Assembly (NCBI RefSeq): GCF_947258935.1
Contig: NZ_CAMYKH010000027.1
Coordinates: 16,073-55,102, forward strand
Source: an uncultured Muriicola sp.
Lineage (GTDB): Bacteria; Bacteroidota; Bacteroidia; Flavobacteriales; Flavobacteriaceae
DNA length: 39,030 nt
Direction of reading: 5' to 3'
The notes below the pieces were generated by a model, which saw nothing but the letters and a program-made list of their open reading frames with translations, did no database searches and was not told the DNA's origin. Shown here piece after piece: positions 25,516 through 35,039 of this stretch (its first letter is position 1; each line of letters begins with the position of its first letter). The position numbers and the translations under genes are program-made.

Positions 25516-26616
25516 ATGAAGATCATTGTAACCATATCGAGAATATTTGTCGGGATCCTTTTTATTATCTCGGGTCTAATTAAGTTGAACGACCCGGTAG
25601 GGTTTTCCTTTAAACTGGAAGAGTATTTTAGTCCCGGAGTACTAGACCTGGGATTCTTAATGCCTTACGCCCTGGCACTGGCCATATTTCTTGTTATCCT
25701 GGAGGTATTGCTTGGGGTATTACTCTTGTTGGGTTACCAGCGAAAGATCACCATCTGGAGCTTATTGGCCATGATAGTATTCTTTACTTTCCTTACCTTT
25801 TATTCTGCCTATTTCAATAAGGTCACAGATTGTGGTTGTTTTGGAGATGCGGTAAAACTTACTCCATGGGAATCCTTTACCAAGGATGTGGTATTGCTGA
25901 TCTTTATTATTATCCTCTTGCTTGGGAAGCGATTCATAAAACCTCTCTTTAGACCGCGAACATCGAGGATCGTAATGGTAATTTCACTATTTATTTGCGG
26001 GCTCTTTGTTAATTATGTGATCAACCATTTACCCTGGATCGATTTCAGGCCCTATAAAATAGGAGCAAGTATTCCGGATGGCATGACCGTACCTGCAGAT
26101 GCTCCCAAAGCCATTTTTGAATACGCCTGGACGTTTGACGTCCAAGGAGAAGAGACAACCATTGTAACCATTGGAGAGTACCCAACCGTGGACGGAACTT
26201 TTCTTGAAGTAGAGACCACAGAGATCCAAAAAGGATACGAGCCACCTATACACGATTTTACCATTGAACAAAATGGAGAAGACTTCTCTGAGACTTTGCT
26301 GCAGGAAGAAGATCTTGTGATGGTCATTGCATATGACCTCGCCAAGAGCAATTTTGAGGTGTACAATGAGCTCAAAAAGGCAACTGATAGGGCCATCGCA
26401 CAGGGTTTTAAGGTGATCGGAATGTCTGCATCCAATGAGGAATGGAGTTCTAAAGCGATCAATGAATTTAAGCTCAATTTCCCTTTTTATTTTACGGACG
26501 AGACCACGCTAAAAACTATTGTAAGGTCTAATCCGGGGGTACTGGTGCTAAAAAAGGGTATCATTATTCAAAAAGTCCACTATAACGATATGGACGAACT
26601 CACATTTAATAATTGA
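25516..26616 (+). CDS. BT_3928-type DoxX-like membrane protein with thioredoxin-like tail
   Basis: A 366-residue protein with an N-terminal DoxX/MauE-like four-helix membrane domain (ISRIFVGILFIISGLIKLNDP, then segments near 50-75, 80-95 and 120-140). It carries a CGCFG motif (about residues 112-116, DCGCFGDAVKL) at the membrane face. One more helix lies near 152-172. The soluble C-terminal part (about 250-366) looks thioredoxin-like in order (VMVIAYDL, GFKVIGMSAS, FPFYFTDE, NPGVLVLKKG) but lacks a CxxC. A redox role at the membrane is inferred. It sits between DUF1599 and tpiA; its stop is 20 bases before the tpiA ATG. Confidence 0.85.
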   Translation: MKIIVTISRIFVGILFIISGLIKLNDPVGFSFKLEEYFSPGVLDLGFLMPYALALAIFLVILEVLLGVLLLLGYQRKITIWSLLAMIVFFTFLTFYSAYFNKVTDCGCFGDAVKLTPWESFTKDVVLLIFIIILLLGKRFIKPLFRPRTSRIVMVISLFICGLFVNYVINHLPWIDFRPYKIGASIPDGMTVPADAPKAIFEYAWTFDVQGEETTIVTIGEYPTVDGTFLEVETTEIQKGYEPPIHDFTIEQNGEDFSETLLQEEDLVMVIAYDLAKSNFEVYNELKKATDRAIAQGFKVIGMSASNEEWSSKAINEFKLNFPFYFTDETTLKTIVRSNPGVLVLKKGIIIQKVHYNDMDELTFNN

Positions 26617-26636
26617 CCATTAATAAAGTAAACAAG

Positions 26637-27386
26637 ATGAGAAACAAAATAGTTGCAGGAAACTGGAAGATGAATAATAATAGCAGTGAAACTGCAGAAC
26701 TACTTACCCAACTAATAAGCAAGATTCCGGAAACAACGGCTGAGGTGATGGTAGCTCCTACATTTGTAAATTTGGCACAGGCGGTAAAGCAGTTGTCAAC
26801 ATCATCAATGGAGGTGGTTGCCCAGAATATGCATTTCGCGGAAAATGGAGCATATACCGGTGAAATTTCTGCCAATATGTTGCAGTCTATTGGTATTAAA
26901 ACCGTGATCCTTGGACATTCTGAACGCAGAGCTTACTTTGGAGAAGACGATGCCCTTTTGGCCAAAAAAGTAGATGCGGCCCTGAAAGCAAATATGCGTG
27001 TGATCTTCTGTTTCGGAGAAGAATTACAAGACAGAAAAAGCGACAATCATTTTAAGGTAGTTGAAACTCAATTAAAAAACGGACTTTTCCACATAGACAA
27101 AGGGCAATGGAAACAAATAGTACTTGCATATGAACCAGTCTGGGCTATAGGAACCGGAGAAACCGCTTCTCCTGAACAAGCTCAGGAAATGCATGCTTTT
27201 ATTCGCAAAACCATTGCCGGGGCCTATGATCAGGAAACTGCCGAAATGGTGACCATTCTGTACGGTGGGAGTGTAAAGCCGGGCAATGCCAACGAGATCT
27301 TCTCAAAGCCAGACGTGGATGGCGGACTCATAGGAGGTGCTGCCCTGGCTGCCGATGATTTTGCAGCCATTGTTGCCGCAATTTAA
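26637..27386 (+). CDS. tpiA: Triosephosphate isomerase
   Basis: A 249-residue TIM-barrel enzyme that interconverts dihydroxyacetone phosphate and glyceraldehyde 3-phosphate. Catalytic residues are visible: Lys in AGNWKMN, His in LGHSERR, and Glu in AYEPVWAIGTG. The phosphate loop GGSVKPGNA is also present. I chose ATG 26637, which gives the standard start MRNKIVAGNWKMN; an upstream in-frame TTG at 26613 adds eight residues with no support. It is in the DUF1599-DoxX-tpiA-prmA run. Confidence 0.97.
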   Translation: MRNKIVAGNWKMNNNSSETAELLTQLISKIPETTAEVMVAPTFVNLAQAVKQLSTSSMEVVAQNMHFAENGAYTGEISANMLQSIGIKTVILGHSERRAYFGEDDALLAKKVDAALKANMRVIFCFGEELQDRKSDNHFKVVETQLKNGLFHIDKGQWKQIVLAYEPVWAIGTGETASPEQAQEMHAFIRKTIAGAYDQETAEMVTILYGGSVKPGNANEIFSKPDVDGGLIGGAALAADDFAAIVAAI

Positions 27387-27391
27387 TTGGA

Positions 27392-28228
27392 ATGAGTCAT
27401 TTTTATATTGAATGCAGCTTTGAGGTTACACCAAAAATACCAGGAACTGACATCTTATTAGCGCAATTGAGCGAACACCCTTTCGAAAGTTTTGAAGAAA
27501 CCGAAAAGGGTCTTAATGGGTATATAAGAAAGGAAGATTGGGATAAAGGACTGCTGGAGGATGTTAGCATCCTAAAAGATCCTTCCTTTCAGATCAAAAA
27601 ACAGATCAGGGAAATACCCCCGGAAAACTGGAATAAAAAATGGGAAACACATTTCGACCCTATAGAGATAGGTTCAAAATGCATGGTTAGAGCCCCATTT
27701 CACAAGAAGAAAAAGGTGCAATACGATATCGTCATTGAACCAAAAATGAGTTTTGGAACGGGCCATCATGAAACAACTTATATGATGCTGCAATTCCTGT
27801 TAGACATGGAATTAAAAGAGAAGACGGTCCTAGATATGGGCTGTGGGACGGCGGTTCTGGCCATACTGGCGGCCATGAAAGGGGCCTATTCTGTAGATGG
27901 AATAGATATAGACCACTGGAGCTATCTCAATGCCATAGAAAATGCTGAACGCAATGGACAGGGAGATATAACCATTCTGGAGGGTGATGCGAGGGTAATT
28001 CCAGAGAAAAAGTACGATTGCATCCTGGCTAATATCAACAGGAATATTTTACTGGAAGATATCGGGATCTATTCAGATCATTTGGAGGCAAAAGGATGCT
28101 TGCTTCTCAGCGGATTTTATCTGGAAGATGAGCCCACTATAAAAGCAGCATGTAAAAAGGCTGGACTTTCATTCAACAAAAAAGTAACTAGAAATACCTG
28201 GGTTGCCGCCCAGTTTTTTAAAAACTAG
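27392..28228 (+). CDS. prmA: Ribosomal protein L11 methyltransferase
   Basis: A 278-residue S-adenosylmethionine-dependent enzyme that methylates ribosomal protein L11. The N-terminal substrate-recognition domain (1-110) is followed by FGTGHHETT (about 127-135) and the SAM motif LDMGCGTAVLAILAA (about 147-161). The catalytic-site motif ANINRNILLED (about 210) comes next. It follows tpiA by five bases, so they are co-transcribed. Confidence 0.95.
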   Translation: MSHFYIECSFEVTPKIPGTDILLAQLSEHPFESFEETEKGLNGYIRKEDWDKGLLEDVSILKDPSFQIKKQIREIPPENWNKKWETHFDPIEIGSKCMVRAPFHKKKKVQYDIVIEPKMSFGTGHHETTYMMLQFLLDMELKEKTVLDMGCGTAVLAILAAMKGAYSVDGIDIDHWSYLNAIENAERNGQGDITILEGDARVIPEKKYDCILANINRNILLEDIGIYSDHLEAKGCLLLSGFYLEDEPTIKAACKKAGLSFNKKVTRNTWVAAQFFKN

Positions 28229-28342
28229 CTCCTTAAAAGCAAGGAATAGGAGCAATATTGAATCTGATTATACGCAATTTTTCAAAAACGTCTTTAGAAT
28301 TGGTAGTCGGAAAAATTAGTATATTAGTGCAAATTCTTCGCT

Positions 28343-28618
28343 ATGGGATCTAAAGAAAAATATTCGGAAGAACTGTTACTTGAGAAAGTAACGGTAAAAC
28401 AACACGAAATCGTACTGTTTAATGATGATGTAAATACCTTTGATCATGTGATCGATACCCTTATCAGTGTGTGCGACCATACTCCCGAACAGGCAGAGCA
28501 ATGCTCGCTTATTGTGCATTACAATGGCAAATGCACGGTAAAAACCGGTGAATATGTAGATTTAAAACCACGTTGCAGCAAATTACTTCAGGCAGGTTTA
28601 AGTGCTGAGTTGGTCTGA
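28343..28618 (+). CDS. clpS: ATP-dependent Clp protease adaptor ClpS
   Basis: A 91-residue adaptor that delivers N-degron substrates to ClpAP-type proteases. The core HEIVLFNDDVNTFDHVIDTL contains the binding-pocket acidic residues (NDD), followed by CSLIVHYNGKCTVKTGE, close to the ClpS consensus. The N-terminal 15 residues are a variable extension. It lies 114 bases after prmA, so it may have its own promoter. It is the last house-keeping gene before the PUL. Confidence 0.94.
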   Translation: MGSKEKYSEELLLEKVTVKQHEIVLFNDDVNTFDHVIDTLISVCDHTPEQAEQCSLIVHYNGKCTVKTGEYVDLKPRCSKLLQAGLSAELV

Positions 28619-28690
28619 GAGAACAATTCTTGTTATTAATTCCTTTGCAGAAGTAAAAGGAAATAGATCAACTGATAAAATCATATCTTC

Positions 28691-31498
28691 TTGAGGGTCA
28701 TAGTCTTATTACTCGGATTTTTTCTTAGCCTTCCTTCAATTGCTCAGGGTCTTCCCCCCATCCAAAATTATGCCCCGGTAGATTACAAAGCCGAGAATCA
28801 GAACTGGGCCATATCTCAAACTTCAGATAAAATTATCTACGTAGCCAATAGCAAAGGGCTGCTTGAATACAATGGAGCTCAGTGGACGCTCTATCAATCG
28901 CCTAACGAAAGTGTTATGCGATCTGTTAAGGTTATAGACGAGAAGATCTATACCGGTAGCTACATGGAGTTTGGGTTTTGGGAGAAAAATAATCTGGGGA
29001 TACTTAGATACATCTCCTTATCTGAAAATATCAAGGAAATGTTTATTCCGGATGAAGAGTTCTGGAATATACTGGATATAGACAATTACATAGTTTTTCA
29101 GTCACTCAAACGAATATACATTTATGATCTACAGGAAGATTCGTTCAATATTATTGAATCAGAAACTTCATTACCTAAAATATTTAATCTGGATCAGGGC
29201 CTTTATTTTCAGAGATTAAATAAAGGGATCTATAAAATTGAGAGTGGGAAGGACGTTCTATTCCTGGATGATGAAATAGTTAGGAATGATGAGGTCATCA
29301 ATATTTTTCAAAGTAAAGAAGAGTTATTATTTCTAACTCGCCACAACGGAATATTTAAGTTAAATGGCTCATCCTTGGAAGAATGGAATACTAATACAAA
29401 CAAATTGCTATCTACAGTAAGTGTTTACAGTGGCATACAATTAAAGGACAAAAATTTTGCAATAGGTACAATTTCCGAGGGTTTAATTCAGCTCGATGAA
29501 TCTGGTGATCTTTTGTTCTATATAGATCAAATTAAGGGTTTAAGAAACAATACGGTTCTTTCACTTTTTGAGGATCTTGACGGTAACTTATGGTTGGGTC
29601 TGGATAATGGGATCAGTTATATAAATCTTTCATCACCATTTAAGGTTTATGTTGATAACAGGGGAGTAGCGGGGAGTGTGTACGCCTCAGAAATATTCAA
29701 TAATATTCTTTATTTGGGTACTAATCAGGGTCTTTTCTACAAGGAGACCAACAGCTATCAAAACTTTAGATTAATCGATGGTACCCAGGGTCAGGTTTGG
29801 TCGTTGAAAAAAATAGGCAACAGCCTTTTCTGTGGGCATCACAAAGGAACTTTTGTCATAGAAGAAGACAAAGCCAAAATAATTACAGATGTTGCCGGTA
29901 CCTGGAAAATAGAAGCATTAGATGAACACCCTGATTTAATTCTACAAGGAAATTATGACGGCCTGTATATTTTGGAAAAATCAGGGAATCAATGGCGACT
30001 CAGAAATAAGATCAGAGGCTTTGATATCTCGTCCAGATATTTTGAATCATATAAGAACCAGATCTTCGTAAATCATGAATACAAGGGCATTTTTAAGGTT
30101 CAGGTAGATAGTGCCATTTCTGAGGCTTTAAGTGTAAGCCTAGATACTGTATTGCGAGGCTCAAATTCCGGATTGGTGAAATACAAGGAAGATCTGTATT
30201 TCGCATATAAAAAGGGAGTTTATAAATATGATAGAACATCTGAGCAATTTACCAGAGACAGCATAATTAGTGGGGTAGTTACCGAAGACGACTATGTTTC
30301 CGGTAAGATGATAGTGGATGCTGAGAACAAATATCTTTGGGTTTTTAGTAAAACCAGGATCAGTTTAATTTCTGAAGGATCCTTAACCAGAGTACCGTTA
30401 GTTAGGTCTATTCCGCTGGCTGAAAACGTAAGAAGCGGTGTAGTAGGTTATGAAAGTGTTTCTCAACTAGGGAGCAATGAGGAGTATTTAATTGGCACCA
30501 GTACCGGGTTTATCAGCGTAGACATTCAAAAAATTACTGAATCAGTATTTGAAGTATATATTGGAAGTATCAGTAACGCAACTAAAAATGATGATAAAAA
30601 CACTTTCAACCTGCTGGATAAAAATATTGAAGGCGAATTTAAAAGTGATGAGAACTATCTGGATTTTGAATATCACTCTCCGGTTTATAGCAAGTATTTA
30701 AAACCTAGATATCAATATCAGCTTTTAGGGATCTATGGTGATTGGAGCGAATGGTCTGAAGAGTCAATAGTGCGATTTGAAAACCTGCCTGCAGGGAACT
30801 ATACTTTTAAGGTAAGGGCCAGAGTGGGGGATGATATTTCAAGTAATATAGCTACCTACTCATTCAAAATAAGCAGACCATGGTATTTGTCCAATGGAAT
30901 GATTATTCTTTACCTAATAGCCATGTTTATTGCTTCTGTAGCTGTTCATAAAGCCTATAAGAGACACTACCATAAGCGGCAAGAAAAATTAATAGAGAAG
31001 AACAAACGCGAAATGGCACTTGCTAAAGCCCGGAATGAAAAAGAGATCGTTAAAATTAAGAATGAGCAACTGAAAGAACAATTCCAAAGTAAGAGTAACG
31101 AATTGGCTGCCTCTACCTTAAGCATCATAAAAAAGAATGAATTATTAGATAAGGTTAAGGATCAGCTTATTTCTAGTGCAGATGATAAAGAAACAATAAA
31201 GCCAATAATTAACATCATTGAAAAAAGCCTAAAACAGAACGATGATTGGGAAATGTTTAAAGAGGCCTTTGACAATGCCGACAGGAAGTTTTTAAAGAAC
31301 CTGAAAAAGGCACATCCAAATTTATCACCCAATGATATTAAATTGTGTGCCTATCTCCGTCTAAATTTATCATCAAAGGAAATTGCGCCATTATTAAATA
31401 TATCGGCTCGAAGCATTGAGATAAAACGATACAGACTCCGCAAGAAGATGAACTTATCGCACGATGATAACCTGGTTAACTACATCCTAACCCTTTAG
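28691..31498 (+). CDS. Membrane sensor-regulator: propeller, Y_Y_Y domain and LuxR-type HTH
   Basis: A 935-residue one-component regulator. It has a signal peptide (MRVIVLLLGFFLSLPSIAQ) and periplasmic propeller repeats (for example YVANSKGLLEYNGAQW near 50-65 and LFEDLDGNLWLGLDNGISYINL near 290-311). A Y_Y_Y-type beta domain (YQYQLLGIYGDWSEWSEE, about 674-691) precedes a single membrane helix at about 735-757. A coiled coil (about 765-815) follows. The C-terminal DNA-binding domain is near 875-930, with LSSKEIAPLLNISARSIEIKRYRLRKKM. It has no histidine kinase or receiver, so it differs from hybrid two-component PUL regulators. The start appears to be TTG at 28691, as an in-frame stop is only five codons upstream. 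It most likely senses glucan oligosaccharides and controls the genes to its right (inference). Confidence 0.88.
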   Translation: MRVIVLLLGFFLSLPSIAQGLPPIQNYAPVDYKAENQNWAISQTSDKIIYVANSKGLLEYNGAQWTLYQSPNESVMRSVKVIDEKIYTGSYMEFGFWEKNNLGILRYISLSENIKEMFIPDEEFWNILDIDNYIVFQSLKRIYIYDLQEDSFNIIESETSLPKIFNLDQGLYFQRLNKGIYKIESGKDVLFLDDEIVRNDEVINIFQSKEELLFLTRHNGIFKLNGSSLEEWNTNTNKLLSTVSVYSGIQLKDKNFAIGTISEGLIQLDESGDLLFYIDQIKGLRNNTVLSLFEDLDGNLWLGLDNGISYINLSSPFKVYVDNRGVAGSVYASEIFNNILYLGTNQGLFYKETNSYQNFRLIDGTQGQVWSLKKIGNSLFCGHHKGTFVIEEDKAKIITDVAGTWKIEALDEHPDLILQGNYDGLYILEKSGNQWRLRNKIRGFDISSRYFESYKNQIFVNHEYKGIFKVQVDSAISEALSVSLDTVLRGSNSGLVKYKEDLYFAYKKGVYKYDRTSEQFTRDSIISGVVTEDDYVSGKMIVDAENKYLWVFSKTRISLISEGSLTRVPLVRSIPLAENVRSGVVGYESVSQLGSNEEYLIGTSTGFISVDIQKITESVFEVYIGSISNATKNDDKNTFNLLDKNIEGEFKSDENYLDFEYHSPVYSKYLKPRYQYQLLGIYGDWSEWSEESIVRFENLPAGNYTFKVRARVGDDISSNIATYSFKISRPWYLSNGMIILYLIAMFIASVAVHKAYKRHYHKRQEKLIEKNKREMALAKARNEKEIVKIKNEQLKEQFQSKSNELAASTLSIIKKNELLDKVKDQLISSADDKETIKPIINIIEKSLKQNDDWEMFKEAFDNADRKFLKNLKKAHPNLSPNDIKLCAYLRLNLSSKEIAPLLNISARSIEIKRYRLRKKMNLSHDDNLVNYILTL

Positions 31499-31854
31499 GC
31501 ACCTTTACATTTCTCACCCATTACCTCAACAATACCTATACATTCTTCTTTTTTTACAAATAAGTAGGAATATTCTGATATAGCTTCAAACGCAATGAAA
31601 TCGGGGCTATTTTGCCAAGTTCACATAAAAAAAGGCATAATATTACCATGTATACTTTTTGTACAGGTAGATTTTAAGGATTTAATAATTTATTGGGATA
31701 AGTTTAACGGTTGGTAAAATGGGATAGTAGCCAATTTATTTTTTTGGCATATGATCACAAATAAATTACTCAGTCATAGTATTATTGGCCAGAATTATTT
31801 GGCTCGCTAAAAACTTCCTCTTTACCTAAACATCAATTTAAACTAAACAGCACT
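31499..31854 (+). promoter_or_regulatory. 356-base PUL leader with repeated TTGGC/GCCAA motifs
   Basis: No ORF, tRNA or classical terminator is visible. GCCAA occurs at 31614 and 31730, and TTGGC at 31744, 31785 and 31799. The 31730 and 31744 copies face each other across nine bases and could form a hairpin or operator half-sites. A second imperfect dyad, TACC-A-TGTA...TACA-GGTA, lies at 31644-31669. These may be binding sites for the upstream regulator, but this is not shown. Confidence 0.4.
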
Positions 31855-34800
31855 ATGAAGAATTATCTACTGCGATCGCTACTATTTTTATTTACGTTGG
31901 GTGTATATGCCCAGGCAGATCAGGTAACCGTCGTTAATACAGAGGATGGGATGAAATTGGTTGTCAACGGCGAAGATTTCATGATCAATGGTATGAATTG
32001 GGACTATATCCCAATTGGGACAAATACCGTAAATGCTGAATTCTGGAAAAAACCGGATGATATTATCAAGGCTGGTCTAGATACCGAGATGTCGCTATTA
32101 AAGAACATGAATGTAAATGTTATTCGTCAGTATACAGGTGTTCCTGCGCGATGGATAAAGTACATCTATGAGAACTATGGAATTTACACCATGCTGAATC
32201 ATTCTTTTGGAAGATATGGTTTAACGCTAGATGGGGTCTGGACCCCAGTTACAGAATATTCAGATCCTAAAACTCAGGAATTCCTGATGTCTGAGGTAGA
32301 GAACCTTGTTAGGGATTATAAGAATACTCCCGGACTGCTGTTGTATTTACTTGGTAATGAGAATAACTATGGACTATTCTGGCAAGGTGCAGAGACAGAG
32401 GATTTTCCGGATGATGAAGGGAGAATCGAGTTTATAGGGGAAAAACGAGGAAGACCCATGTATAAACTCATGAATGATGCAGCTGTCTTAATGAAATCTA
32501 TGGATGCATCTCACCCGGTTGCTATTTGTAACGGGGATGTCCTCTTTCTTGATATCGTAGCCGAGGAATGTAAAGATGTTGATATATATGGAACCAACGT
32601 GTATAGAGGATTGTCTTTCGGAGACATGTTTGATGTGGTCAAAGAGAAACTCAACAAGCCTCTTATGTTTACAGAGTTTGGTGCTGACGCTTTTAATGCG
32701 ATCGAAAATGCAGAAGATCAGAAAGCCCAGGCTTATTATATGGTTGGTAACTGGAAAGAGATCTATGAAAATGCCGCGGGCTTAGGAAAAGCGGAAAACT
32801 CCATCGGAGGTTTTACCTTCCAATTTAGTGATGGTTGGTGGAAATACGGTTTTGACGATCGTGAAAATGCCGATGTACATGACAATAACGCATCCTGGGC
32901 CAATGGCGGATATGCGATAGACCTCGCCCCGGGTGAAAATAATATGAATGAGGAATGGTTCGGTATTTGTGCCAAAGGCCAAACCAATCCAAGGGGACTT
33001 TATGACCTATATCCAAGAGCCGCCTATTATGCCTTAAAGGAAGCGCATCAATTAAACCCTTATGCCGAAGGTGTTACACAAGATTTTGTTCAAAATCATT
33101 TTAAGAACATTGAAATCATGGATGCGGTACTCAAGGCCAGGGGAGATAAAGCGGCTTTGGTTGGAGAGCAAAGTAATATGTTGAGAATAAGTAAAATGGA
33201 GGCAAGGTTTACCACCTACAATACCGGAGGCAACCTCATCACAACGCCTCAAAATAGAGACCCCGAAGAAACAGTATATCCGGACCAACTCGGTTACGAT
33301 CATATGCAGTCGTATTTTATTGGGGTGGAAGGAAACCCTGCTCCAAATATGAGAGCAAATGTAAATGTCAATATACTGGGGAATGTAGCTCAAAATCCTA
33401 TAGATGAGATTTTTTATGAAAACAGGGGTCGCCCCATTGTTGTAAACACAGACGAAGGAAATGTAGTTCTGAATGACGTTAACCGTATACAGATATACAA
33501 TGCCTCCTATGAATGGAAAACAAAGGAATTCGACATAAGAGGATTTTACAGAACCGGTCATTACCATTGGGGATATGAAGGCGACTTCTTTGGCCTATAT
33601 CCAGAGGCTAATTACGGCCCAAACCTCGACATCTATAATGGTGAGATCAGTGGTTTTGAAGTTGATGGGAAGCGAGTTTTGAAAGGTTTAAAAGCGGCCT
33701 TTGGACCACAGCTTTGGTGGGGAGCTAACCCCGCATTACTTCTAAAATATAGCCGAACTATTGGGAAGTTACATGTTACTGGTGTCTTCCACGAGGATAT
33801 AGACAATTTTGGCACCATCGTTTCTTCTTTGGCAGTTCCGATGCCAAGAACAAGAAGAGCTACCCTTCATATAGAAAGAGAATTTGGAGATGTGGGGATT
33901 GAAGTAGGTGGCATTTGGGGGGGACAACCATTAAATGGCCGGGTATTCCAAATATCAGAAGACAATCCGAATTACGATCCTGATAACCCGGGAGCCGATT
34001 CAAAATACATCATTTATACGGACCAGGTAAACGAAAAGGATAATTGGGGCGCCAAGGCAAAGATCACCTACGCCGGTGGGCGATTTAATTGGTATGCCCA
34101 GGGAGCTGCTATGGGCTTGGTTGCCAATGGTGGAGCAGATTACACTAAAACATTTACCGGCGGGAAACTAAAAGATAGTGGTAGCGGAAACCAAACAAAC
34201 TTCCTTACAGGATTTACATACAGTTTTGGCAACGTTCAAATAGCACCAAACTTTTTATGGCAGAAACCTATTGTTGAGGCCATGCCTAATGATGTGCAAG
34301 GACCAGGAAGACTGAGGAATATCCTGGACGATCCTTTTGTAGTAAGGGCTAACCGTGAGACGGTGGCAGGGGAACTTCTACTAACCTGGGACCCCACGCC
34401 AGGCACCTGGATGTACGAATGGGACAATGACCGCGCAGAGGATGCGAAGTTAGCAGCAAGTGTTGGCTTTGTTTATAGACATCACCCTACAACGATGGAT
34501 GCGGCTATTGGATTTTTAGGAAATCGTACCTTGTTTGCCTTTCCTAATTCCGTTCCTGCCCAGGATTTATGGGAAACTCACGCCAGGATCGTATCTAAAG
34601 TTAGTTCCGAATTAGGGATAATTGCTAACATTTATTTTGGGAATGCCCAGGCAAATGGTAGTGACGAACGACTTATAGAACGTTTTGGTGGTGATATCAG
34701 AATGCTCTATAAAAATATAAAAGTGCAGCATGCATGGAAAGTAAACGACTGGGGCCCCTTTGATTATCATAGGGATTTTAACCTTACCTACCCCGTGCAA

Positions 34801-35028
34801 TTAATGTTGGATATATCCACCACACTTGGAAAGCCAGATTGGTTTATTCTGCCAAGCACTCAGGTAGGAATACGGGGCACTTGGAGAAGTATGAACGAAT
34901 TCTCACCTCGTTATTCACCTAATAATGCTCTGGAGTTTGCGGAATCACCTATCATAAGTCCGGTTGGATTTGGAAATGGCAACGAATGGGAAATTAGAAC
35001 ATACATACATATCAATATTGGTAAATAA
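31855..35028 (+). CDS. Clan GH-A glycosidase fused to an outer-membrane beta-barrel-like domain
   Basis: A 1057-residue secreted protein with a signal peptide (MKNYLLRSLLFLFTLGVYAQ). Residues about 25-410 are a TIM-barrel glycosidase of the GH2/GH72-like kind: VNGEDFMINGMNWDY, NVNVIRQYTG and LLYLLGNENNYG, where Glu169 fits the acid/base. Glu274 in LMFTEFGADAF fits the nucleophile, and GGFTFQFSDGWWKYG follows. From about 480 to the end the character changes to alternating polar/aromatic strands with Gly-rich turns (YNASYEWKTKEFDIRGFYR, LLLKYSRTIGKLHVTGVF, AKITYAGGRFNWYAQG, and last strand EIRTYIHINIGK), as in porin-like barrels. It sits where SusC might be expected, just after the regulator. 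The substrate is inferred as beta-1,3-glucan from the GH16 nearby. The barrel call is by eye. Confidence 0.75.
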   Translation: MKNYLLRSLLFLFTLGVYAQADQVTVVNTEDGMKLVVNGEDFMINGMNWDYIPIGTNTVNAEFWKKPDDIIKAGLDTEMSLLKNMNVNVIRQYTGVPARWIKYIYENYGIYTMLNHSFGRYGLTLDGVWTPVTEYSDPKTQEFLMSEVENLVRDYKNTPGLLLYLLGNENNYGLFWQGAETEDFPDDEGRIEFIGEKRGRPMYKLMNDAAVLMKSMDASHPVAICNGDVLFLDIVAEECKDVDIYGTNVYRGLSFGDMFDVVKEKLNKPLMFTEFGADAFNAIENAEDQKAQAYYMVGNWKEIYENAAGLGKAENSIGGFTFQFSDGWWKYGFDDRENADVHDNNASWANGGYAIDLAPGENNMNEEWFGICAKGQTNPRGLYDLYPRAAYYALKEAHQLNPYAEGVTQDFVQNHFKNIEIMDAVLKARGDKAALVGEQSNMLRISKMEARFTTYNTGGNLITTPQNRDPEETVYPDQLGYDHMQSYFIGVEGNPAPNMRANVNVNILGNVAQNPIDEIFYENRGRPIVVNTDEGNVVLNDVNRIQIYNASYEWKTKEFDIRGFYRTGHYHWGYEGDFFGLYPEANYGPNLDIYNGEISGFEVDGKRVLKGLKAAFGPQLWWGANPALLLKYSRTIGKLHVTGVFHEDIDNFGTIVSSLAVPMPRTRRATLHIEREFGDVGIEVGGIWGGQPLNGRVFQISEDNPNYDPDNPGADSKYIIYTDQVNEKDNWGAKAKITYAGGRFNWYAQGAAMGLVANGGADYTKTFTGGKLKDSGSGNQTNFLTGFTYSFGNVQIAPNFLWQKPIVEAMPNDVQGPGRLRNILDDPFVVRANRETVAGELLLTWDPTPGTWMYEWDNDRAEDAKLAASVGFVYRHHPTTMDAAIGFLGNRTLFAFPNSVPAQDLWETHARIVSKVSSELGIIANIYFGNAQANGSDERLIERFGGDIRMLYKNIKVQHAWKVNDWGPFDYHRDFNLTYPVQLMLDISTTLGKPDWFILPSTQVGIRGTWRSMNEFSPRYSPNNALEFAESPIISPVGFGNGNEWEIRTYIHINIGK

Positions 35029-35039
35029 AAATAAAAACC

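Noticed and set aside
28226-28256. GCTCCT...AGGAGC inverted repeat after prmA as a terminator
   Set aside because: The stem is only six bases with a long loop and no T run follows.
33052-33567. 171-codon minus-strand ORF inside the glycosidase-barrel gene
   Set aside because: Antisense shadow; composition is not protein-like and the plus frame has clear glycosidase motifs.
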